From Bacteroidota bacterium (GTDB lineage Bacteria > Bacteroidota > Bacteroidia > Chitinophagales > Chitinophagaceae), in NCBI GenBank assembly GCA_018266775.1, contig JAFDZS010000007.1, forward strand, positions 124,001 through 188,000: 64,000 bases of DNA, written 5' to 3'. Position 1 is the first letter of the stretch, and each line of letters opens with the position of its first letter. Positions 57,585 to 64,000 of this stretch are shown one piece after another. Position numbers and translations under genes: made by a program. The notes beneath the pieces are model-generated. The model was not told where the DNA came from, did not search any database, and was given only the letters and a program-made list of their open reading frames with translations.

Positions 57585-57657
57585 GCACAATTATTTATTT
57601 ATCTAACCTAATTGCAGGTCAATCGCTTTTATAATGATTGTTAACGGTATCCAGTTT

Positions 57658-59325
57658 TTAGAATACATGGTAATTTCTCAAATTAACTTCTGCACTGGTT
57701 GCTCCGGTAAGAATTGCAGTTGGTGTATACACCACTTTAACCAATCCAATACCTTTGGCATAATAGTAATCATCATTTTCTACCACTGCATTGGATAGGC
57801 CAAAAGCAGCACAGGTAAATTTCACAGTAACACTCATATAAATTACACTGGTATAATTTACTGAATTGACCGTAATGCTGGTATTGGCATTGGCCACTTT
57901 GAAATCATATTCCATTGATGCAGGGTTGCCCTGGAAAGTTCCGGTAAATGTTTGTGGCGTAAAGGCAGTATTGGTAGCCGCATTCTCACGCAGGAAATTA
58001 ATGTCTTTATATTCTACATTATCAAAAGCAATGTATCCTGAGTAATAATCTGTAGGAGACCATTGCCAGTAATCATTGGTAGCTTTCCTGTAATGCGTAG
58101 TATCATAAGGAGCACCGGCATAGCTGTCTTCCATTTCAGAGTACGTATTACTGTTATAAGTATTGGTTCCGTATATGACACTATAAGCAGTATCAGTACC
58201 ACCAGTTACATCATAACTCCACCAGCTGTTATTGGTTAACGGAAAATAATCGCCATTAGGTGGGGGAACGGTAGTCACATCAAATGTGCAGCTGCCGGGG
58301 ACATTTGGCTGATAAGTAAATGTACCCGCTGCTGCAGGTGTGCCCGTTGCCGTTAAAGTAATTTGCTGAGTACCCACTACAAGGCTGCCACTGCCACTGA
58401 AGCTGATGCCATTGACTGTGTTGGTGCTGATGGTATACGTACCGGCAACCGTTGCGGTTACATTCAGCTTAACTGTATTGGCTACTGATGTTACCGAACC
58501 AGCAGTATACGTACCCCCGATTAAATAACTGGTACAGGTATTGGGTGTGCCATCTAATGTAAAAGTAGCTGCGCCTCCACTGCCACCGGCAGGTAAAACG
58601 GTTATATCAAAAGTGCAGGTACTGCTAAGATTTGTTACGGTTACGGTTGCATTGCCCGCAGTTAATGGTGTACCCGTACCTGTTAGTGTTACATTTTGCA
58701 AGCCGGTTCCTGTAAACAAGCCGGTTCCACTGAAAAGAAAGCCGCTGGTTGAGGCTGCTGCAATGGCATATGCGCCGGGAGATGTTACTAAAACCTGTAT
58801 GGTTAACGTGTTACCGGGTGTTAGTGGTGTGCCCACAGTATAGGTGCCATTTACCGATGCACCGGTACAACTGTTTGGTGCGCCGCCCAGCGTAAACACG
58901 GCTGGTGAGGGTGGTGGGCCAACAACCGTTATATCGAAAGTACAGGTACTGCTGCCGTAGGTTACAGTAAATGTGCTGGTACCCGCTGCTGTGGGGGTGC
59001 CACTGGCATACAAACGGATGGTGTTGGTGCCCAATGTTACACTGCCGGCTTTGTTGAACCAAAATCCGTTTACGGTATCAGTGCGGATGTCGAATGTGCC
59101 GGGGTAATTTACATTTACCTGCACATCCACATACTGCTGGTTACTTAACACGGAGTCTTTACTGAAAATACCCGTAACTGTTACTGGAAGGCAACTGCCG
59201 CCGGCATCTTTCTTTAACGTTCCGGAAGAAACGCCGTTGGACTCAAATTTGAGCTCTTTCTGGCAGGAAAAAATGATGGCTGAAATGGTAAAAACCAGGG
59301 TGAATGCGTAGAAAATCTTCATCAT
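57658..59325 (-). CDS. Lipoprotein with three ~100-residue repeats and a unique C-terminal domain (family A2)
   Basis: 555 residues. Lipoprotein signal (MMKIFYAFTLVFTISAIIFSC, Cys about residue 21) followed by QKELKFES. Three modules match those of the protein at 44653-46023: AVFTLGGAPNSCTGASVNGTY, TLTIQVLVTSPGAY, TGLQNVTLTGTGTPL, ending STCTFDITV. Residues about 370-555 form a different domain starting NGDYFPLTNNSWWSYDV and ending in YYYAKGIGLVKVVY, like the lipoprotein domains that follow a WxY start in Bacteroidota. It starts 36 bp after lspA on the same strand, so it may be co-transcribed. Function unknown. Confidence 0.78.
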   Translation of the reverse strand: MMKIFYAFTLVFTISAIIFSCQKELKFESNGVSSGTLKKDAGGSCLPVTVTGIFSKDSVLSNQQYVDVQVNVNYPGTFDIRTDTVNGFWFNKAGSVTLGTNTIRLYASGTPTAAGTSTFTVTYGSSTCTFDITVVGPPPSPAVFTLGGAPNSCTGASVNGTYTVGTPLTPGNTLTIQVLVTSPGAYAIAAASTSGFLFSGTGLFTGTGLQNVTLTGTGTPLTAGNATVTVTNLSSTCTFDITVLPAGGSGGAATFTLDGTPNTCTSYLIGGTYTAGSVTSVANTVKLNVTATVAGTYTISTNTVNGISFSGSGSLVVGTQQITLTATGTPAAAGTFTYQPNVPGSCTFDVTTVPPPNGDYFPLTNNSWWSYDVTGGTDTAYSVIYGTNTYNSNTYSEMEDSYAGAPYDTTHYRKATNDYWQWSPTDYYSGYIAFDNVEYKDINFLRENAATNTAFTPQTFTGTFQGNPASMEYDFKVANANTSITVNSVNYTSVIYMSVTVKFTCAAFGLSNAVVENDDYYYAKGIGLVKVVYTPTAILTGATSAEVNLRNYHVF

Positions 59326-59361
59326 CCGCTAAAGAATTATTTTGTTATAAAGATATGGTAT

Positions 59362-60063
59362 TTATGACACCTGGGACTCATCATTTACCAAGGCCCCGGT
59401 TTCCACGGTATGATTATCTTCGCCACCTTTACGCTGCTTGAAAAAGCGTTTCTGGAAAACTAAAATTGTAATTACCCCGGTTGATATGGCTGCATCGGCT
59501 AAATTGAATATCGGCCTGAAAAATTCAAAATCCTGTCCGCCCCAGAACGGCACCCATTTGGGAAAGGTTCCGCTGATTAACTTAAAGTACAGCATATCCA
59601 CCACATTGCCGTGCATGAATGATGCATAACCATGTTTGGCAAAAGCAGCCACGCCTGCGTAACCAATGTATTCATCCGAGTTTGGCACCGGCAGCATACC
59701 TCTATCAAAAATCAATCCATAAAATGCGGAGTCTATCAGGTTGCCCAAAGCGCCGGCATAAATCAGCGATGCACAAATGATAAAGCCTGCATGGTATTTC
59801 TGCCTGATGATGCTGCCCAGGTACCAGGTTCCAAAAAACACTGCAGCCATTCTGAAAATGGTCAAAGCAAGTTTTCCCCAGCTTCCGCCAAACTTCATTC
59901 CGTAAGCCATGCCGGGGTTCTCCACAAAATACAACTGGAATTTTTCGCCCAGTACATTCTGATGATCATTCAATCCAAAATGTGTTTTGATATAAATCTT
60001 CAGGGCCTGGTCGGCCAGCACTACAAGGGCAATTATAAATACGGCGTGTCTGACTTTTATCAT
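59362..60063 (-). CDS. lspA: Signal peptidase II (lipoprotein signal peptidase)
   Basis: 233 residues, longer than the ~165 of Escherichia coli LspA because of an insertion between helices 3 and 4 and a C-terminal tail, as is common in Bacteroidota. Family signatures: VLADQALKIYIKTHF, VENPGMAYG, GALGNLIDSAF (first catalytic Asp, about residue 111) and FNLADAAISTG (second catalytic Asp, about 188). It cleaves the signal peptides of diacylated prolipoproteins in the inner membrane; this window alone encodes at least seven probable substrates. The -7 box TATCTTTG ends 5 nt before the ATG, and a G-quadruplex-type run lies just upstream. Confidence 0.95.
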   Translation of the reverse strand: MIKVRHAVFIIALVVLADQALKIYIKTHFGLNDHQNVLGEKFQLYFVENPGMAYGMKFGGSWGKLALTIFRMAAVFFGTWYLGSIIRQKYHAGFIICASLIYAGALGNLIDSAFYGLIFDRGMLPVPNSDEYIGYAGVAAFAKHGYASFMHGNVVDMLYFKLISGTFPKWVPFWGGQDFEFFRPIFNLADAAISTGVITILVFQKRFFKQRKGGEDNHTVETGALVNDESQVS

Positions 60064-60068
60064 GTGCG

Positions 60069-60076
60069 CAAAGATA
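60069..60076 (-). promoter_or_regulatory. Exact -7 box (TATCTTTG) 5 nt before the lspA ATG
   Basis: Minus-strand order TATCTTTG, CGCAC, ATG. The -33 region is GC-rich and overlaps the G-tract motif, so there is no clear -33 element. Confidence 0.55.
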
Positions 60077-60077
60077 A

Positions 60078-60099
60078 GGGATTGGGGGTTGGGTGTGGG
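60078..60099 (+). other. G-quadruplex-type motif upstream of lspA
   Basis: GGG ATT GGGGG TT GGG TGT GGG on the plus strand (the template strand for lspA), starting 2 nt beyond the -7 box. Confidence 0.65.
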
Positions 60100-60204
60100 T
60101 TGAAGGTTGATGGTTAATTGGGTGATTGGTTAACTGGTAAGTTAGTAATAATTGTCAATTCACAGATGCCGTTTCCCACTATTGACTATTGATCATTCAC
60201 CGCC
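60100..60204. other. AT-rich short-repeat intergenic segment
   Basis: Contains degenerate GGTTGATGGTTAATTGG-type and ATTGACTATTGATCATTCACC-type words resembling the segment before the methylase gene at about 8445-8480. No gene seen. Confidence 0.5.
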
Positions 60205-62679
60205 CTATTCCTCAAAATACACCCGCTTCACCCGTTGGGATATGCCGGTTAATATTTCGTACGCAATAGTATTCGCCCATCCTGCCACTTCGGCTACCGG
60301 CAACAGTTCACCAAATACCGTTACATCATCACCTTCTTTGGCTTCAATACCGGTAATATCCAGCATCGTCATATCCATACATACGTTGCCAATGACCGGT
60401 GCCAGTTGGCCGTTCACATACATTCTGCCCATACCATTACCCAGGCTGCGGGGATAACCATCTGCATACCCAATACGCACTGTTGCTATAACAGAATCTT
60501 TCTCTGCAATACCTTTCCTGCTGTAACCCACACTTTCCCCGGCCTTTACTTTTTTTATTTGTGCAATAGTGGTACGCAGCGTGCTTACATTTCTTAATTG
60601 ATGCTGCATGGTTTCATTGGAATCCACTCCATAAAGGCCAATACCGAGACGTACCATATCCAACTGTAAATTTTTGTGGCGGTGAATGGCAGATGTATTG
60701 GCAATATGTTTGGTAAAAGAATAAGGCAATGCTTTTGCAATGGCTTTACAACCTTTTAGAAACAATCCAGCCTGTTCGCTTGTAAACAGGTCGTGCACTT
60801 TGTTTTCGCTGGCCGCAAGATGAGAGAATACGGATTGTATTTTAAACCGGTTCGATGATTCCAGTTTGGTACAAAGTTCTTTTATTTCATGCGGCTCAAA
60901 ACCCAGGCGGTGCATGCCTGTATCCAGTTTAATATGTACCGGGTAATAGGCAATGCCGGATTGTGCCAGGTAATGTTCAAAAGCCTGCAGTATGCCAAAG
61001 GAATACAATTCGGGTTCAAGATGATGCTGCACCAGCATATCAAATGTAGGCGGTTCTGCATTCATCACCATGATGGGCAATGCAATGCCGGCACGCCGTA
61101 ATTCCACCCCTTCATCTGCATAAGCAACAGCCAGGTAATCTGTTTTATGAAACTGCAGCAGGTTGGCAATTTCAAAACTGCCGCTTCCATAACTGAATGC
61201 TTTTACCATCGCCATGATCTTTACACCAGGCTTCAATTCCTGCTGGTATGTTTTCAGGTTATGCACCAATGCGCTCAGGTTAATTTCCAGTACAGTTTGA
61301 TGGCTTTTTTGTTCCAGTAAATGACTGATCTGTTCAAACTCAAATACCCTTGCGCCTTTCAATAAAATGGTTTCGTTATAAAAATGAAGGGCGGCAAACT
61401 GTTGCCTGAATTCGCCGGTGGAAGAAAAGAATGTTGTTTCCGGCAAATTATGAAAGCAGTAATTATGCCGCGATATTTCCGGGCCAATACCGATCAACCG
61501 GTTGATATTTTTTTGTTCCAGTATACCGGCCACTTCTTTGTATAATGCTTCATTGCTTTTACCGCTTTGTAAAATATCGCTGATGATCACGGTGCGTTTG
61601 GGATGCTGCTGTTGTTGCTGCAAAAAATCCAGCGCTATAGATAATGAAGTAATATCGGCACTGTAGCTGTCATTAATAACAGAACAATTGTTGATGCCCT
61701 CTTTCAGTTCCAGCCGCATTTCCACGGGTTTCAATTGTATCATGCGTTCCTGCACCTGCTCATCATCCACACCCAATTGCAACAAAACACACCAGCAGGT
61801 AATGGCATTTTTGATGGCCGCATCGTTGGTGAATGGAATTGAAATACTCACTTTTCTCGCTTTATACATTGCTTTGATCACTGTATTGTAAGCCTGCACC
61901 TGTATAGTGACGATCTGCAATGTGGCTTCCTGGTGTTGCCCCCAACTGAACAGCCGGTTGCTTTCTGTATGACTCAATACATCATCTACCAGGTTTTCAT
62001 CTTTACAATAAATAATTATACCAGCGTGGTCAAACAACTTTGCTTTTTCCCGTACTTTCTCCATCATACTGATAAAACCTTCGCTGTGCGCTTCGCCAAT
62101 ATTGGTAAACACGCCAATATTGGGTTGTATCATTTTCTCCAGCTTTTCCATTTCGCCGGGTTGCGAAATTCCTGCTTCAAAAATACCGAGTGTATGCGAT
62201 GGATTGATTTGCCAGATGCTTAACGGTACACCAATTTGTGAGTTATAACTTTTGGGGCTTCTTACAATATTATTATCGGGCTGCAGTAATTGGTGTAACC
62301 ATTCTTTCACTATTGTTTTTCCGTTACTGCCGGTAATGCCAATCACCGGTAAAGCAAATTGTTTGCGGTGCCATGCCGTTAACTGCTGCAGTGCGGTTAA
62401 AACATCTGCCACTGCAATAATATTGGCACCTTTATATGCGGCCGCTTCAAATGTGAAAGATTGTTGCACCACAAAATTCCGTACACCTTTCTGGTATAAC
62501 TCTTTTATAAAAGCCTGGCCCTGGCGCCTCGGCCCGGGAATGGTAAAGAATATGGTAGTGGCCGGAAATAATAGTTTCCTGCTGTCTGTCAACAGGTGTT
62601 CAACAGGTGCATCCGCGGCGCTTTCATTGATGAGTGTGCCGGAAATTATAGCTGCAATATGTTTGGATGTATACAACAC
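60205..62679 (-). CDS. Fused MurF-like ligase and alanine racemase
   Basis: 824 residues from a GTG start (no in-frame ATG upstream). Residues about 1-455 are MurF-like: LTDSRKLLFPATTIFFTI, P-loop GITGSNGKTIVKEW, GIFEAGISQPGEMEKL and TNIGEAHSEGF. However, the motif DAYNANPTSM of true MurF is NDSYSADITSL. Residues about 462-824 are alanine racemase: VLEINLSALVHNL, PLP-lysine loop MVKAFSYGSG (about residue 491), VGYSRKG with the catalytic Tyr, and IGNVCMDMTMLDIT. The racemase makes D-Ala for peptidoglycan. The MurF half may be structural, since an intact murF lies at 21185. It follows terC by 29 bp on the same strand. Confidence 0.92.
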   Translation of the reverse strand: MLYTSKHIAAIISGTLINESAADAPVEHLLTDSRKLLFPATTIFFTIPGPRRQGQAFIKELYQKGVRNFVVQQSFTFEAAAYKGANIIAVADVLTALQQLTAWHRKQFALPVIGITGSNGKTIVKEWLHQLLQPDNNIVRSPKSYNSQIGVPLSIWQINPSHTLGIFEAGISQPGEMEKLEKMIQPNIGVFTNIGEAHSEGFISMMEKVREKAKLFDHAGIIIYCKDENLVDDVLSHTESNRLFSWGQHQEATLQIVTIQVQAYNTVIKAMYKARKVSISIPFTNDAAIKNAITCWCVLLQLGVDDEQVQERMIQLKPVEMRLELKEGINNCSVINDSYSADITSLSIALDFLQQQQQHPKRTVIISDILQSGKSNEALYKEVAGILEQKNINRLIGIGPEISRHNYCFHNLPETTFFSSTGEFRQQFAALHFYNETILLKGARVFEFEQISHLLEQKSHQTVLEINLSALVHNLKTYQQELKPGVKIMAMVKAFSYGSGSFEIANLLQFHKTDYLAVAYADEGVELRRAGIALPIMVMNAEPPTFDMLVQHHLEPELYSFGILQAFEHYLAQSGIAYYPVHIKLDTGMHRLGFEPHEIKELCTKLESSNRFKIQSVFSHLAASENKVHDLFTSEQAGLFLKGCKAIAKALPYSFTKHIANTSAIHRHKNLQLDMVRLGIGLYGVDSNETMQHQLRNVSTLRTTIAQIKKVKAGESVGYSRKGIAEKDSVIATVRIGYADGYPRSLGNGMGRMYVNGQLAPVIGNVCMDMTMLDITGIEAKEGDDVTVFGELLPVAEVAGWANTIAYEILTGISQRVKRVYFEE

Positions 62680-62708
62680 TGCATTTCATTGTAAAAAAAT
62701 ATTAGCAA

Positions 62709-63662
62709 TTATTCGTTATCGGGTATTCCTTTACGTTTTACATCAATAGAATACACTATTGACCCACTGATGCAAACCACAATTACCGCCAGCGATACCC
62801 AAACCGGTACATGTACCCAATGTTCCGCCAGCATTTTTACACCAATGAACAACAATACAATGGCAATGCCCTGCTGCAGGTAATCGAATTTGCTGGCTGC
62901 ACCACGCAACACAAAAAACAGGCTGCGCAAACCCAGTACTGCAAATATATTGGAAGAATAGATCAATAATTTTTTTGTGGGATCCGGAATAATGGAAAAC
63001 ACAGCCGGTATGGAATCTACTGCAAATACAATATCGATCAGCCCCAGCATCACCACCACCATCGAGAGTTTGGTGAAGTATGCTTTTTTGTTTCGGGTAA
63101 TGATGAACCTGCCGTTCGGTTCCTCTGTTGTAGTACGCATGAATTTGTTCATGAAACGGAATGCCCAGTTTTCTTCAGGGTTAAACTCTTCCTCATCGCT
63201 GCTGGCAAACATCTTTATACCAGTATATACCAGGAAGGCGCCAAAAATATACATGACCCATTCCCATCGTGCCACGGTTGCGCTGCCCACCGCAATAAAC
63301 AATATTCTGAATACGATGGCCATTAAAATACCCAACAGTAAAACACGGGAGTAATTATTTTCTTTTACTTTAAAGAAATTGAAGATGATGATGAAAACAA
63401 AAATATTGTCGATAGACAGCGACCACTCCAGTAAATACGCCGAGATGTAAGAAATGGCATCGGCTTTTCCATGGCCTGCTTCATTTTCATACCAGATAAA
63501 AGCGCAAAAAGCCAGTGACAGTAATACCCAGAAAACTGTTTGCACCAACGCCTGCGTCATGCTGATGACATGATTTTTTTTACTCAACAGCCCCAGGTCC
63601 AGTATCAATGCTACAATAATCACAGCACCAAATACCAGGTATATCAACTGCGTTTTGTCCAT
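62709..63662 (-). CDS. TerC family integral membrane protein
   Basis: 317 residues with about eight to nine transmembrane helices. The conserved acidic motifs of TerC/Alx are present: YLLEWSLSIDNIFVF (about residues 75-90) and FAVDSIPAVFSI (about 205-216), plus a cytoplasmic acidic segment SSDEEEFNPEENW. Family members are implicated in tellurite resistance and in manganese export or metal loading of exoenzymes. Here the nearest neighbours are gldG (6 bp upstream) and the murF-alr fusion (29 bp downstream), so the three form a probable operon. The metal substrate is not determinable. Confidence 0.9.
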   Translation of the reverse strand: MDKTQLIYLVFGAVIIVALILDLGLLSKKNHVISMTQALVQTVFWVLLSLAFCAFIWYENEAGHGKADAISYISAYLLEWSLSIDNIFVFIIIFNFFKVKENNYSRVLLLGILMAIVFRILFIAVGSATVARWEWVMYIFGAFLVYTGIKMFASSDEEEFNPEENWAFRFMNKFMRTTTEEPNGRFIITRNKKAYFTKLSMVVVMLGLIDIVFAVDSIPAVFSIIPDPTKKLLIYSSNIFAVLGLRSLFFVLRGAASKFDYLQQGIAIVLLFIGVKMLAEHWVHVPVWVSLAVIVVCISGSIVYSIDVKRKGIPDNE

Positions 63663-63668
63663 TACAAG

Positions 63669-64000
63669 TTATTTGGTGTATTTGGTTCTCCGCCTCCATT
63701 GGTACAATACCGCAAAAAGAAAAACAATCAATACAGGTACTGCAATGTTGATCAGTTGCCAGGTGGTTTTTCCGGAAGTGACTTTTTTACTGTCCAGCAG
63801 GCGCAGTGTATAATCTTTTGCCTTTGCTTCTTCCAGGCCGGATGAGTTGACTAAGTAATCCAGGCAGTTTTGTACAAAATCCCTGTTGGCAAACTGGTAA
63901 TTATATTGTGTGCCGGCGGTATAGCGGTTTACGCCCATCGGCATCGGCCCATCTTTGTCAATTGCATTCAATACCATATCCCCATCTCCCACTACAATAA
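63669..64000 (-). CDS. gldG: Gliding-motility ABC transporter component GldG, 3' part only
   Basis: The minus strand is open from the window edge to the stop at 63669; the visible 110 residues are the C-terminus. IVVGDGDMVLNAID, YNYQFANRDFVQNCLDYLVNSSGLEEAKAKDYTLRLLDSKKV and WQLINIAVPVLIVFLFAVLYQWRRRTKYTK match the end of GldG, including the final transmembrane helix and basic tail. In Flavobacterium, GldA, GldF and GldG form an ABC transporter needed for gliding. The start and gldF, if adjacent, lie beyond 64000. Confidence 0.88.
   Translation of the reverse strand, partial: IVVGDGDMVLNAIDKDGPMPMGVNRYTAGTQYNYQFANRDFVQNCLDYLVNSSGLEEAKAKDYTLRLLDSKKVTSGKTTWQLINIAVPVLIVFLFAVLYQWRRRTKYTK

Overview
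The window reads as a chromosomal segment of a gliding or gliding-derived Bacteroidota, most likely family Chitinophagaceae (the family is inference). Evidence: type IX secretion/gliding genes (porV, gldJ, the end of gldG); at least six products with T9SS C-terminal sorting domains; lipoproteins with a Cys-Gln-Lys/Arg-Glu start; a MurF-alanine racemase fusion; bacillithiol synthase bshA; and promoters of the Bacteroidota -7 type (TAnnTTTG). There are no rRNA genes, no transposases, no CRISPR and no phage genes. One tRNA-Ser is present.

Layout. 1-6841: the end of one T9SS cargo gene, then a giant cargo (2138 aa) with a BNR-type propeller and twelve tandem Ig-like repeats. 6896-17614: housekeeping and envelope genes (3-methyladenine glycosylase, EI24-like membrane protein, RsmI-like methylase, M28 peptidase, bshA, EnvC-like factor, DUF4292 lipoprotein, dut, a type-B T9SS cargo, ispF). 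17718-22462: porV divergent from gldJ-murF, without the porU expected there. 22498-32380: a small beta-barrel protein, tRNA-Ser, TatD, polysaccharide deacetylase, two lipoproteins (one an alpha/beta-hydrolase), gltX, an unusual ABC ATPase with its membrane partner, and a free-standing B12-binding subunit. 32577-43127: enoyl-CoA hydratase, then a same-strand block of two GH29 fucosidases, a reprolysin-like T9SS metalloprotease and a GH2 beta-galactosidase, without SusC/SusD. 43235-50662: fumC, a repeat lipoprotein, a 48-bp tandem repeat array, and a divergent katG/oxyR pair sharing an OxyR-like operator. 50728-52018: a nonsense-broken barstar gene and two small membrane proteins. 52109-59325: a quinoprotein-type sugar dehydrogenase cargo, another T9SS cargo and two lipoproteins, one paralogous to the 44.6-kb lipoprotein. 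59362-64000: lspA, murF-alr fusion, terC and the 3' end of gldG.

How they fit together: PorV, GldJ and GldG belong to the T9SS/gliding machinery whose cargo is encoded at 1, 425, 15015, 37218, 52109 and 54317. LspA processes the many lipoproteins. MurF, MurF-Alr, EnvC and Dut are growth and cell-wall functions. KatG/OxyR and BshA serve oxidative and thiol stress.

Most useful non-obvious signals: (1) four genes (gltX, murF, dut, lspA) have an exact TAnnTTTG box ending only 4-5 nt before the ATG, which predicts leaderless mRNAs; (2) an exact ATAGnTnnnAnCTAT dyad over the oxyR start, about 20 bp beyond the katG -33 box; (3) a barstar-family gene missed by ORF calling because of one in-frame TAG; (4) two paralogous lipoproteins built from an unrecognised ~100-residue repeat; (5) a 22-bp perfect inverted repeat with a 3-nt loop; (6) a 594-bp nested duplication in the giant cargo.
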